Shown here one piece after another: positions 31,048 through 39,558 of a stretch of DNA of 64,000 nt. Source of the stretch: Haloarcula litorea (lineage in GTDB: Archaea; Halobacteriota; Halobacteria; Halobacteriales; Haloarculaceae); NCBI RefSeq assembly GCF_029338195.1, contig NZ_CP119779.1:868001-932000 (forward strand), written 5' to 3'. The notes beneath the pieces were generated by a model. That model had not been told where the DNA came from. It worked only from the letters and a program-made list of their open reading frames with translations, and searched no databases. Numbering within the stretch: position 1 is the stretch's first letter; the number at the start of each line of letters is the position of its first letter. Position numbers and translations under genes: made by a program.

Positions 31048-32186
31048 GTCTCGTCCTCCTCGCGGGCGGTCGCGGCGTCGTCGTCGGCCGCGCCCGACTC
31101 GCGTTTCGCCTCGGCGATGAGGTCGTCGGCCCCCTCCTCGGCGAGGTCGGCCGCGAGGTCCTGTGCGGCCGAGACGTGGCGTTCGACGGGGAGGTCGCGG
31201 GTCGCCTCGACGGCCTCCTCGCCGTCACGGGAGAGGACCCGGACCACCGTCCGGACGGCCCCGCCCTCCAGGGAGGCGAACACGCCGATGGGTGCGACAC
31301 AGCCCCCGCCCAGCTCCGCGAGGACGGTCCGCTCGACGGTCGTCTCGACGCGGGTCCGGGCGTGGTCGATCCGCTCGTGGATGGTCTCGGCGAGGTCGCC
31401 GTCGACGACCGTCACGGCGAGCGCCCCCTGGCCCGGCGCGGGGACGAACCGCTCGGGGTCGAGTTCGACCGTCTCGACGTGGTGCGAGAGGCCCGCGCGG
31501 TCCAGGCCGGCCTTCGCGAGGACGATGGCGTCGTACTCGACGTCGGGCTCGCGCTCCAGCGCCCGCCGCTCCAGTTCCGCGAGGCCGTCGAACCACGCCT
31601 CGACGTCCCGGTCGTAGGGGAACTCGTACTCGTCGTCGTCGACGTGTTCCTTGCGCTCCTGTTCGGCCTCGTGTCGCTCCTGGTGTTCCCGCTGCATCGT
31701 CGGCGCGAGCAGCTTCTCCACGCGGGTGTCGACGTTCCCCCGGAGGGGCTCGACCTGCAGGTCCGACCGTTCGGCCAGCAGCTGGGCCTGTCGGCGGAGG
31801 CTGGAGGTGCCGACGACGGCCCCCTCCGGCAGGTCGGCCAGCGCCGTCCCCTCGGGCGTCACCAGCACGTCCGTCGCGGCCGCGCGCTCGGGGACGCCGG
31901 CGACGACGAGGTCGTCGGGCCGCTCGGTCGGCATGTCCTTCATCGAGTGGACGGCGGCGTCCAGTTCCCCCGCGAGCACCTTCTCGTCGAGGCTGCGGAC
32001 GAACGCGCCGGTCTTGCCCAGCCGGTGGATCAGCTCGTCCCGGAGCTGGTCGCCGGTGGTCTCGACCTCCTCGAGTTCGACGGTCCGGCGTCGGCTCGAC
32101 AGCTGGTCCCTGACCGTCGCCGCCTGCCGCAGTGCGAGGTCCGACCCCCGCGTCGCAAGTCGTAGCGTGTCCCCGCGCGTGGTCAT
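31044..32186 (-). CDS. hemC: Hydroxymethylbilane synthase with a 50-residue insertion
   Basis: This 380-residue porphobilinogen deaminase joins four porphobilinogens. It shows LRLATRGSDLALRQAATV, AAVHSMKDMPTERPDDLVVA, VVGTSSLRRQAQLLAERSD, LRGNVDTRVEKL and the cofactor Cys296 (AELGGGCVAPIG). Residues about 161-215 form a charged, coiled-coil-like insertion rich in Gln, His and Glu that is absent from the usual 310-residue enzyme. The ATG at 32184-32186 opens the family sequence; longer frames were rejected. It leads the operon hemC-cobA-hemD-MFS. Confidence 0.95.
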   Translation of the reverse strand: MTTRGDTLRLATRGSDLALRQAATVRDQLSSRRRTVELEEVETTGDQLRDELIHRLGKTGAFVRSLDEKVLAGELDAAVHSMKDMPTERPDDLVVAGVPERAAATDVLVTPEGTALADLPEGAVVGTSSLRRQAQLLAERSDLQVEPLRGNVDTRVEKLLAPTMQREHQERHEAEQERKEHVDDDEYEFPYDRDVEAWFDGLAELERRALEREPDVEYDAIVLAKAGLDRAGLSHHVETVELDPERFVPAPGQGALAVTVVDGDLAETIHERIDHARTRVETTVERTVLAELGGGCVAPIGVFASLEGGAVRTVVRVLSRDGEEAVEATRDLPVERHVSAAQDLAADLAEEGADDLIAEAKRESGAADDDAATAREEDET

Positions 32187-32241
32187 ACCCGCTCTTTCGA
32201 CGGCGGGCTGTGAAAAGGGCATCACTTCCGCCGGCGGACGC

Positions 32242-32787
32242 TCACCACGGTTCGTCTTTCAGCCCGAGCGCGTACGCGATGGCGTTGGTCCCGACGTGCA
32301 ACAGCGGGGTCACCACCAGCACCGCGGCGACGACCGGGAGCGTGAACGTCTCCCCCGCCCACCCCGGCGCGAACAGGAACGCACAGGCAAGCGCCCCGAC
32401 GACGAAGTCCAGCTGGTCCAGTCCCGGGAACGCCGCACCGCGCTCGCGCCCGCTCCGGCGCTTGAGGAAGGAGGCCCCGATGTCGCCCAGCATCGCCCCC
32501 AGCGCCAGGCCGACGCCGGCCGGGAGCGGGAACGACGGCAAGGGGAGCCCCAGCAGATCGCTGACGGCCGGCGCGACCGCCGAGAGCGCCAGCGCCAGCG
32601 CCGTCCCGGCCAGCGTGCCGGCGAGCGTCCCGCGCCACGTCTTCCCGTCGCCCAGCAGCCGCGCGTCGCCGAGGGTCCGCCCGCCGTCGATGGGCCGACC
32701 GCCGCCGGCCAGCACCGCTGCGTTGTTCGGCACGTACGCGGGTAGCATCGCCCACACGCCCGTCGCGACGACCGCGAGTAGGTCCAT
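32242..32787 (-). CDS. carS: CDP-archaeol synthase
   Basis: This 181-residue integral membrane enzyme (about five transmembrane segments) transfers CTP to digeranylgeranylglyceryl phosphate, activating it for archaeal phospholipid synthesis. [37 protein letters not shown] and [20 protein letters not shown] are CarS signatures, the last being the CDP-alcohol-type metal site. The length is normal. It lies 55 bases upstream of hemC on the same strand but is functionally separate. Confidence 0.95.
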   Translation of the reverse strand: MDLLAVVATGVWAMLPAYVPNNAAVLAGGGRPIDGGRTLGDARLLGDGKTWRGTLAGTLAGTALALALSAVAPAVSDLLGLPLPSFPLPAGVGLALGAMLGDIGASFLKRRSGRERGAAFPGLDQLDFVVGALACAFLFAPGWAGETFTLPVVAAVLVVTPLLHVGTNAIAYALGLKDEPW

Positions 32788-32927
32788 ATCGCCGGCGTCT
32801 CCCGCCGGTGGCTTAATCGGTGTGGCTCCGCGGCGTCGCCGTCCCCCGTCCACGGCCGCCGAGCGTCCGCGCGACCGCCCGGAAACACGGGCAACGTTCA
32901 AGCCCGGCGGGTGGTAAGCTAGTGGCT

Positions 32928-33764
32928 ATGTTGCCGCCACTCGCGAGCCGGTTCGTCGCCGGAGAGTCCGCGGCCGAGGTCCTCGAACACGCCCGACGGA
33001 CGAACGAGCGCGGCGTCGGGGTCATCTGCAACCGCCTGGGCGAACACTACCACGAGCGCGGCCCCGCCGACGCCGACACGGCGGCCTACGAGCGGCTCGT
33101 GGCCGACATCGGGGCCAGCGACCTCCGGGCCTGCGTGTCGGTCAAACCCTCCCAGCTCGGCCTGCAGGTCGACGAGGGGCTGTTCCGGACGAACCTCGGC
33201 CGGGTCGTCGACGCCGCGGCGAGCCACGGCGTCTTCGTCTGGATCGACATGGAGGACCACACGACGACGGACGCGACGCTCGACGCCTTCGAGGCGGAGG
33301 CCCGCGACCACGCCGGCGGCGTCGGCGTCTGCGTGCAGTCGAACCTCCGGCGGACCGCCGACGACCTCGAACGCCTGGCCGACGTGCCCGGGAAGGTCCG
33401 GCTGGTGAAGGGCGCGTACGACCCGCCGGCCGACGTCGCGTATCGGGACAAGGCCCGCGTCAACGAGGCCTACCGATCGGACCTGGAGTTCATGTTCCGG
33501 GAGTTCGACGACGGCGTCGCCGTCGGCAGCCACGACCCGGCGATGCTGACCCACGCCGCCGACCTCCACACCCGCTACGGCACCGACTACGAGGTCCAGA
33601 TGCTGATGGGCGTCCGGACGGACGCCCAGTACGACCTCGCCGGCGCGGTCGACGTCTGGCAGTACGCTCCCTACGGCTCCGAGTGGCCCGCGTACTTCTG
33701 GCGACGGGTGATGGAGCGCAAGGAGAACGCGCTGTTCGCGCTCCGGGCGCTCGCCGGTGCCTGA
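32928..33764 (+). CDS. Proline dehydrogenase
   Basis: This 278-residue FAD protein is a monofunctional PutA/ProDH TIM barrel that oxidises proline to pyrroline-5-carboxylate. Signatures are ACVSVKPSQLGLQVDEGLF, VWIDMEDHTTTDATLDAFE, VQSNLRRTADDLERL, VRLVKGAYDPPADVAYRDK and YAPYGSEWPAYFWRRVMERK, which holds the substrate-binding Arg pair. The P5C dehydrogenase is not in this window. The ATG at 32928 opens the family sequence. Confidence 0.93.
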   Translation: MLPPLASRFVAGESAAEVLEHARRTNERGVGVICNRLGEHYHERGPADADTAAYERLVADIGASDLRACVSVKPSQLGLQVDEGLFRTNLGRVVDAAASHGVFVWIDMEDHTTTDATLDAFEAEARDHAGGVGVCVQSNLRRTADDLERLADVPGKVRLVKGAYDPPADVAYRDKARVNEAYRSDLEFMFREFDDGVAVGSHDPAMLTHAADLHTRYGTDYEVQMLMGVRTDAQYDLAGAVDVWQYAPYGSEWPAYFWRRVMERKENALFALRALAGA

Positions 33765-33824
33765 TACCGGTCGCCGGGGAGTCGAAACGAAAGCGCTCAT
33801 AATCCGGGCGCGGTAGACAGAGAT

Positions 33825-34487
33825 ATGGCCTCGTCCTCGTCGTGGAAGCGTGACTTCGCCAGCGGGCTCATCATCCTCCTGCCGGTCATCGTCACGCTGT
33901 ACGTCATCGTCTACCTCTACGGCATCATCGCCTCCGCGGCGTTTTTCATCCCCGCCATCGACGCCCAGCTGCTCGCCGACCTGCTGGGGATCCCGACCGG
34001 CGACGTCACCGCCCGCGCCGTCGAGTTCGCCCGCGTCGCCGTCGCGCTGGTGCTTTTCATCCTCATCGTCTTCTCTGTCGGCTACCTGATGCGGACGGCC
34101 TTCGGCGACGTGGTCGAGCGGGCCATCGACGACGTGATGAACTACGTGCCCGGCCTGCGGGTGGTGTACAACGCCTCGAAGATGGCCGTCGAGACGGCCG
34201 TCTCCGGCACCGAGGAGCTCCAAAAGCCCGTGAAACTGGAGGTGTGGGACGGGATGCGGATGACCGCGTTCAAGACCGGGCAGACGACCGACGACGGGCG
34301 GGACGTGCTCTTCCTGCCGACCGCGCCGAACATCACCACCGGGTTCGTCATCGAGGTCGAGCCCGGCGACTACGAGGAGACCGACGAGCGCGTCGAGGAC
34401 GCGCTGACGCGCATCCTCAGCGCCGGCTTCGGCGACACCCACGAGGGCGACAGTCCGATCCCGATGGCGAGCAGCGACGAGGACTAG
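33825..34487 (+). CDS. DUF502 family membrane protein
   Basis: This 220-residue protein has two transmembrane segments (about 13-37 and 66-88) and a soluble C-terminal domain with VPGLRVVYNASKMAVETAVS and VLFLPTAPNITTGFVIEVEP, the DUF502 hallmarks. The family is widespread in bacteria and archaea with no proven function. The acidic tail is halophilic. The stop shares a CTAG with the convergent ilvE stop (34484-34487). Confidence 0.92.
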   Translation: MASSSSWKRDFASGLIILLPVIVTLYVIVYLYGIIASAAFFIPAIDAQLLADLLGIPTGDVTARAVEFARVAVALVLFILIVFSVGYLMRTAFGDVVERAIDDVMNYVPGLRVVYNASKMAVETAVSGTEELQKPVKLEVWDGMRMTAFKTGQTTDDGRDVLFLPTAPNITTGFVIEVEPGDYEETDERVEDALTRILSAGFGDTHEGDSPIPMASSDED

Positions 34488-35416
34488 ACGTAGCGGAACC
34501 ACTCCTCGCGGTCGCCCGACTCCACGAGGTCGAAGAAGGCCGTCTGGATCTCGTCGGTGACGGGGCCCTTGGTCCCCTCGCCGATGACGTTGTCGTCGAC
34601 GCTGCGGATCGGCGTGACCTCCGCGGCGGTGCCGGTGAAGAACAGCTCGTCGGCGGTGTACAGTTCGCCCCGCGAGATGGTCGCCTCGTCGTGGACCTCG
34701 TAGCCGCGCTCCTCGGCGAGTTCGATGGCCGTCTGACGGGTGATGCCGTCGAGGATCGACTCCGCCAGCCCCGTGGTGTAGATCTCGCCGTCCCGGACGA
34801 GGAAGATGTTCTCGCCCGGTCCCTCGGCGACGTTGCCCTCCTTGTTGAGGACGATCGCCTCCGTGTAGCCGTTGCCCTTCGCCTCCAGCGACGCGAGGAC
34901 GCTGTTGACGTAGGTCCCGGTCGTCTTGGCGTTCGTGGGGATCTGACTGGAGGAGTACTTGCGCCACGAGGAGACGGCGACGTCGACGCCCTCCTCTAGG
35001 GCCTCCTCGCCCAGGTAGGCACCCCACGGCCAGACGCCGATGGCGGTCTTGATCGGTGCCTTGCTGGGGTTCAGCCCCAGCGGGCCGTAGCCGTAGAAGG
35101 CGATGGGCCGGATGTAACACGACTGCAGGCCCTCGCGACGGATGAGTTCCTCCGTGGCCGCGGTGAGCTCCGCGGGCTCGAACGGGATGTCGATGTCGTA
35201 GACCTTCCCGGAGTCGTAGAAGCGCTCGAGGTGGTCCTCCCAGCGGAAGATGGCCGGCCCCCGCTCGGTCTCGTAGCAGCGGACGCCCTCGAAGACGCCG
35301 GTCCCGTAGTGCAGCGCGTGGGTCAGCACGTGGATCCGGGCGTCCTCGAAGTCGACGAACTCCCCGTCGAGCCAGAGTTCGTCGACGCCCTCGAACATCT
35401 CGGGGCGGTCGCTCAC
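34484..35416 (-). CDS. ilvE: Branched-chain amino acid aminotransferase
   Basis: This 310-residue fold-type IV PLP enzyme makes or breaks Leu, Ile and Val. It shows HALHYGTGVFEGVRCYETER, SSWRKYSSSQIPTNAKTTGT (PLP Lys), NKEGNVAEGPGENIFLVRDG and EVTPIRSVDDNVIGEGTKGP. The GTG start (VSDRPEMFEGVDELWL) gives the normal length and overlaps the TGA of a 21-codon leader ORF. No other branched-chain amino acid genes are adjacent. Confidence 0.95.
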   Translation of the reverse strand: MSDRPEMFEGVDELWLDGEFVDFEDARIHVLTHALHYGTGVFEGVRCYETERGPAIFRWEDHLERFYDSGKVYDIDIPFEPAELTAATEELIRREGLQSCYIRPIAFYGYGPLGLNPSKAPIKTAIGVWPWGAYLGEEALEEGVDVAVSSWRKYSSSQIPTNAKTTGTYVNSVLASLEAKGNGYTEAIVLNKEGNVAEGPGENIFLVRDGEIYTTGLAESILDGITRQTAIELAEERGYEVHDEATISRGELYTADELFFTGTAAEVTPIRSVDDNVIGEGTKGPVTDEIQTAFFDLVESGDREEWFRYV

Positions 35417-35478
35417 GCCGTCTCCCCCCGCTGTGTGCGGCGACTCCGCTCGGTACCGGCCGGTGTCTCGGCTGTCAT
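35413..35478 (-). CDS. 21-codon leader ORF upstream of ilvE
   Basis: From the ATG at 35478 the minus strand reads MTAETPAGTERSRRTQRGET plus A, then TGA. The stop overlaps the GTG start of ilvE (GTGA), in another frame. A TATA-like CTCTTAAC (35501-35508) lies 27 bases before the leader ATG, so a leaderless mRNA would start at this ORF. It has no Ile, Leu or Val codon, so it is not a classic attenuator. Its size equals that of the pspA leader. Unproven. Confidence 0.42.
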   Translation of the reverse strand: MTAETPAGTERSRRTQRGETA

Positions 35479-35500
35479 ACCTACCCAATTGAATCCCTCG

Positions 35501-35508
35501 GTTAAGAG
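35501..35508 (-). promoter_or_regulatory. TATA-like box for the ilvE leader transcript
   Basis: CTCTTAAC on the minus strand is centred 27 bases from the leader ORF ATG at 35478 and about 90 bases from the ilvE start. Confidence 0.45.
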
Positions 35509-35547
35509 TGTTGACGGTCCGTGTCGGCGGCTCACACGCCGGGGCCG

Positions 35548-36219
35548 CTACCGCAGCGCCGCAAGCAGGCTCGCGCCCTCGACGTAGACTAGGCCCTCCC
35601 GGTCGGCGTAGGCCCGCGCGGCCGCCGGCGGGAGCGCGCCGCCGGTCTCGTCGTCGAGCATCTCACAGACCACGGCGGCGGGTGGCCGGTCGGCCGCCGC
35701 GGCGAGCGCGATCCCCAGTTCCGTGTGGCCCTCGCGGTCGGCCAGCAGGTCCGGGGCCGCCCGCAGCAGGTGGACGTGGCCGGGCGCGCGGAACCGCTCG
35801 GCGAACGCCTCGGGGTCGGGGTCGGCGGCGACCGCGGCGAGTTCGCGGATGGTCAGCGCACGGTCCTCGTCGGTGATGCCGGTGAAGGTGTCGCGGTGGT
35901 TGACCGTGATCGAGAACGAGGAGCGCTCGTCGTAGCCCAGGTCGTGATCGGCCGCCGCCGGGTGGTCCAGCGTCTCCCGGACGAACGGGAGGTCGAGCGT
36001 CCCCGCGACGCCGTCGGAGAGGGCCACACAGACCAGGCCGCCGGCGTCGTTGCGCAGCCGGGCGACGGCGTCGGGGTCGACCGCACCCGCGGGGTAGACG
36101 AGGTCCGTCTCGCCCTCCCGGTCGGCGGCGTCGTGGATCAACACGGGTTCGCCGCGGGCGAACGCCCGCACCGCGTCGGCGGCGGTCTCGGTGTCCACGG
36201 CGGGCTCACTCCGAGACAT
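35548..36219 (-). CDS. ribB: 3,4-dihydroxy-2-butanone 4-phosphate synthase
   Basis: This 223-residue enzyme converts ribulose 5-phosphate to the four-carbon riboflavin precursor. The metal and substrate residues lie in [60 protein letters not shown] (read in two parts) and CEMLDDETG. It is monofunctional. Its start overlaps the 3' end of rbkR by 14 bases, so the two are translated from one mRNA and RbkR probably controls it. Confidence 0.95.
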   Translation of the reverse strand: MSRSEPAVDTETAADAVRAFARGEPVLIHDAADREGETDLVYPAGAVDPDAVARLRNDAGGLVCVALSDGVAGTLDLPFVRETLDHPAAADHDLGYDERSSFSITVNHRDTFTGITDEDRALTIRELAAVAADPDPEAFAERFRAPGHVHLLRAAPDLLADREGHTELGIALAAAADRPPAAVVCEMLDDETGGALPPAAARAYADREGLVYVEGASLLAALR

Positions 36220-36904
36220 GGACGATCACCTCGTCGCCGTCGGCGAGGCCGAGCACGTCTCGGAGCTTCTCCGGAGCGATGACCTCCAGCTGCTCCTCGC
36301 CGTGGTGGGTCCGCTCGGGCGCGATGACGTGGGCGGGCTCGTACTCGCCGTCGCCGCTCTCGACGGAGGCCGGGTAGCAGTACGCCGGCCCGTAGGTCCG
36401 CTCGTCGTCCTCCCAGCCCTCGATGGTGACCGGTTCGACCGCGCCCAGACGCGCCCGCCGGCGGACGCTGTCCTCCGTGAGCTCGAGGTTCAGCGTCCCC
36501 GCGAACGGCTCGTACCCCAGCTTGTCGATGAACTGCTCCATGTACCCCGGGAGCGTGATGTAGTGGCGGCCCTCGCCCATCCCCGAGGTGACGACGCCGT
36601 TCAGGTGGACGCTGGCGTCGGTCTCGAAGATGCGGCGGTAGTCGGCGTACTCCGACTGGAGGCGGCGCTCGCCCGCGTCGGTGACGGTGACGTCCTGCCC
36701 GTCGCTGACGATGTCCCGGTCGAGCAGACCCGCGTCCTCCAGCCGCTGGAGCCGCCGTGACGCCGTCTGGTTCGACGCGTCCAGCCGCTCGGCCAGCGCC
36801 GCACAGGAGACCCGCGTCGCCCCGTCCAGCGCGCCGTCGAGCGCCAGCAGCTTCAGCGTCGCCAGCTCGTCGTGTCCGACGACCTGTCCCGTTGATTCGG
36901 CCAT
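36206..36904 (-). CDS. rbkR: RbkR: transcriptional regulator and CTP-dependent riboflavin kinase
   Basis: This 232-residue protein joins an N-terminal winged helix-turn-helix (about 10-85, [20 protein letters not shown]) to an archaeal CTP-dependent riboflavin kinase domain (about 95-232, with [19 protein letters not shown] and FAGTLNLEL). The kinase makes FMN from riboflavin and CTP; the family is known to repress riboflavin genes in response to FMN. The start is [20 protein letters not shown]. The overlap with ribB supports autogenous control. A TATA-like GCTTATCC lies upstream. Confidence 0.94.
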   Translation of the reverse strand: MAESTGQVVGHDELATLKLLALDGALDGATRVSCAALAERLDASNQTASRRLQRLEDAGLLDRDIVSDGQDVTVTDAGERRLQSEYADYRRIFETDASVHLNGVVTSGMGEGRHYITLPGYMEQFIDKLGYEPFAGTLNLELTEDSVRRRARLGAVEPVTIEGWEDDERTYGPAYCYPASVESGDGEYEPAHVIAPERTHHGEEQLEVIAPEKLRDVLGLADGDEVIVHVSE

Positions 36905-37060
36905 ACGCGTCGGTTGGGGTCGCCCCCGGATAAGCGTACCGAATGTGTGATGCGCCTCAGAAATGGAAACGTAGAGAAACGGGGGAGCCGTTGTCGCCCC
37001 TCCGGCGACACGTGATCGTCCGGGCGGGAACGACGTGAGAGTTGCGCCGCACACGTTCGG

Positions 37061-38353
37061 TCAGCGGAGTGCGGCGAGGTGGTCGCCCCACGCGGTGTAG
37101 AGCGTCCCGTCGACCAAGACTGGGAGCGGCTCACCCGACCAGCGATCCCCGACCGTCCAGCGTTCGCTGCCGTCCGCCGTCGAGAGCGCGCGGAGGGTCC
37201 CGTCCAGCGACCCGGCGTACAGCGTCGCCCCGTCGACGACCGGGCCGTCGTAGAACCCGTCGACGTACTGCCGATCCTCCCGGCCGTGGAACGCCGTCCA
37301 CCGCCGGTCGCCGCCGACGGAGAACGCCGCGACGTCGCCCCGTCCGCCGACGCCGTACACCGTCTCGCCGTCGGTCGCCAGTCGCCGGACCGAGGCGTCG
37401 GCGCGCCAGCCGCGGTCACCGTCGCGCCCCACCGCGTAGAGAGTCCCGTCGACAGTGGCGAAGGCGGCACACGGGGTCGCCAGGACACGGGCCGGAGCCG
37501 TGTCCTCGCCGTCCTGCAGGGTCCGGGTCCAGGCGACGGCCCCCGTGTCCGTGGCGACCGCGACCAGCGACCCCGACGGCGTCACGTAGTGTGCCCGGCC
37601 GTCCGCCCACGAGAGCCGCGACGCCGCCCGGGCCGGCGTCTCGACCCGCCAGCGCGTCCCGCCCGTCCGGTCCAGCGCCAGGAGCGCGTCGGGCGCGTTC
37701 ACGCCGTCGACCGCGACGAGAACCCCGTCCGGCGTCGGCCGGACGGCCGAGGGCTCGCCCCGCGGCGACCGCGTCCACCGCTCGCGTCCGTCGGCGGCGT
37801 CGAGCGCGCGGACCGTCGTCTCGTCGACGACGAGGACGAGGTCGCCGGCGACCCGCGGGACCGAGGGTTCGCCCGGGACGGCCGTCCGCCACCGCTCGCG
37901 GCCGTCGGCGGCGTCGTAGGCGGCGACGTGCTGGCGCTCCGGCGTCGGCTGGCTCGCGCCCGGGCGGGCCACCTCGGCGACGTAGACGACGCCGTCGGCG
38001 ACGACGGGCCGGGTGAACGCGACGGCCACCTCCCGGTCCGGACTGCGGACGTCCCAGACGGTGTCCGGGGCTTCGGTCGGGCCCGTCTCTCCGGGCGCGT
38101 AGTTCGTCCCGCCGACAGACCCGTCGGGGAGCGGCCACCCGCTCTCCGGGAGCGGACCGGGACCACAGGACAGCGCGTCCGGGTCGGCGGCGTCGGTCGG
38201 CGTCGCCGTCTCGGTGGCCGTCACCGTGTCGGTGGCCGCCTCGTCGGTCGCCGTCGCCGTGTCGCTCGGGCCGTCGCCGACGGCCCCGCACCCGGCGAGC
38301 GCGGGGACGGCGAGGGCTCCGCTGCGGAGGAGCTGGCGTCTGGAGGGCGACAT
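37061..38353 (-). CDS. TAT lipoprotein with PQQ-like beta-propeller
   Basis: This 430-residue protein starts MSPSRRQLLRSGALAVPALA with a twin-arginine signal and the lipobox LAGCG, followed by a Thr/Ala/Asp-rich tether (about 30-60). Residues 90-430 form repeated PQQ-type blades, for example VAAYDAADGRERWRTAVPGE, VRALDAADGRERWTRSPRGE and LRALSTADGSERWTVGD, about seven in all. Such surface propellers may bind quinone cofactors or act as scaffolds; no catalytic residue is evident. The 156-base gap on its right side separates it from rbkR. Confidence 0.9.
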   Translation of the reverse strand: MSPSRRQLLRSGALAVPALAGCGAVGDGPSDTATATDEAATDTVTATETATPTDAADPDALSCGPGPLPESGWPLPDGSVGGTNYAPGETGPTEAPDTVWDVRSPDREVAVAFTRPVVADGVVYVAEVARPGASQPTPERQHVAAYDAADGRERWRTAVPGEPSVPRVAGDLVLVVDETTVRALDAADGRERWTRSPRGEPSAVRPTPDGVLVAVDGVNAPDALLALDRTGGTRWRVETPARAASRLSWADGRAHYVTPSGSLVAVATDTGAVAWTRTLQDGEDTAPARVLATPCAAFATVDGTLYAVGRDGDRGWRADASVRRLATDGETVYGVGGRGDVAAFSVGGDRRWTAFHGREDRQYVDGFYDGPVVDGATLYAGSLDGTLRALSTADGSERWTVGDRWSGEPLPVLVDGTLYTAWGDHLAALR

Positions 38354-38405
38354 ATCCGACGGTGTTCGGTGGCCCCCCGAAAAGGTCTTGTGTCGCCCGT
38401 GCCGC

Positions 38406-38434
38406 TCGGTACGCCACCAGCGCGTCCCGCTCCC
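38406..38434 (-). repeat. Partial duplicate of the wyosine synthase 3' end
   Basis: These 29 bases match 38532-38560, the end of the wyosine synthase gene, at 27 positions. The copy ends exactly where the stop codon lies, with TGA changed to CGA and a Glu codon changed to Ala. It is in the same orientation as the gene and lies on the far side of the T-tract element at 38435-38531. Confidence 0.75.
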
Positions 38435-38531
38435 GAGACCACCTTTTTCCGCTCGGACCTCTCGCTTCGCTCGACACCACTCGCGCAAAGACGTGGGCGA
38501 AAAACCGCGCTCCCGTCGGTCCCGCCGCCCC
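38435..38531 (-). repeat. T-tract element between the two copies of the wyosine synthase end (copy A)
   Basis: On the minus strand the 97 bases begin right after the stop codon and contain GGTTTTTCGCCCACGTCTTT, then GAGCGAAGCGAGAGG, and end in GAAAAAGGTGGTCTC. Core and end are nearly the same as in the element after citrate synthase. The hairpin before the T tract is weak here (4 bp). It may serve as a terminator, but its exact flanking by duplicated gene ends indicates a repeat with its own history. Confidence 0.65.
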
Positions 38532-39512
38532 TCAGTACTCCACCAGCGCGTCCCGCTCCCAGAACTCGCTGTCCTTCTGGAGCTTCGGGACCCACGTCTC
38601 CTCGTCCTCGGCCAGCATCGCGACGTGGGACTCCTCGACCTCCTTGCACACGTCGTGTGGCAGGTACTCGCCCACCGCCTCGGTGAACTCGCGGACCTCC
38701 TCGTGGCTGGGCATCGAGTCCCGGTCCAGCCGCCCCCGCGAGTGGCCGACGTGCATGTACGCCTTCATCTCGACGAAGTCGGCGTCGGCGCGGTCGCACA
38801 TCGCCGCGTACCACTCGGGGTGGTGCATGTTGTGCCCCTTCACGAGCGTCGTGCGGATGACGGTCCGGGTGTCGTCTTTCCCCGCCAGCACGTCCAGCGT
38901 GTCGATCAGGGAGTCCCAGGCGTCGCCCTCGACGGCCTTGACCGTCTCGTCAAACGTCTTGCGGTCGGCGGCGTCGACGGAGACGTACAGCTGCGTGGGG
39001 TCACACTCCGCGAGCACCTCGGGGTTGGTGCCGTTCGAGACGAGGAACGTGGTGATGTCCCGCTCGTGGAACTCCTCGATGAGTTCCGGGAGATAGGGGT
39101 AGAGGGTCGGCTCCCCGTCCAGCGAGATGGCGACGTGGCGCGGTTCCATCGCCTGCTCGAAGACGTCGTCGGGCACCTGGTCGTTGCCGCCGAAACCGGA
39201 CAGCAGGGTCCGCTGGAGGTCGACGGAGGCGTCGGCGACGGCCGCCGGGTCGTCCCACTCGACGTCGCCCAGTTCGTAGGCGTGGCCGGCGTGGTCCCGC
39301 CAGCAGAAGACACACCGCTCGTTGCACTTGACGACCGGCGTCATCTGGATGCAGCGGTGGGACTCGATGCCGTAGAAGATGTACTTGTAACACTTCCCCT
39401 CCCCGCGCATCGCGTTCTTCGTCCACCCGCAGGTCTGGGCGGCCGTGTGGTTCTCGCTGTGGTAGGCCGGGTCCGAGACCTGCTTGGGTCCGTCCGATTC
39501 GCTGTCGCTCAT
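38532..39512 (-). CDS. taw1: tRNA 4-demethylwyosine synthase (TYW1)
   Basis: This 326-residue radical SAM enzyme builds the tricyclic wyosine base at G37 of tRNA-Phe from pyruvate. The radical SAM cysteines are 63, 67 and 70 (CNERCVFCWRD). A second set, Cys28, 41 and 54, has the 13-residue spacing of the extra Fe-S cluster of archaeal TYW1. SLDGEPTLYPYLPELIEEFH and LYVSVDAADRKTFDETVKAV are also typical. The start MSDSESDGPKQVSDPAYHSE was chosen over a longer reading. Confidence 0.95.
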   Translation of the reverse strand: MSDSESDGPKQVSDPAYHSENHTAAQTCGWTKNAMRGEGKCYKYIFYGIESHRCIQMTPVVKCNERCVFCWRDHAGHAYELGDVEWDDPAAVADASVDLQRTLLSGFGGNDQVPDDVFEQAMEPRHVAISLDGEPTLYPYLPELIEEFHERDITTFLVSNGTNPEVLAECDPTQLYVSVDAADRKTFDETVKAVEGDAWDSLIDTLDVLAGKDDTRTVIRTTLVKGHNMHHPEWYAAMCDRADADFVEMKAYMHVGHSRGRLDRDSMPSHEEVREFTEAVGEYLPHDVCKEVEESHVAMLAEDEETWVPKLQKDSEFWERDALVEY

Positions 39513-39558
39513 TACCGACCGGTTCGGCGGCGAGTGGGAAAAGCCGTGTGGAGCGGGG

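Noticed and set aside
35413-35478. Classic branched-chain amino acid attenuator
   Set aside because: The leader has no Leu, Ile or Val codons and no alternative hairpins that I can see.
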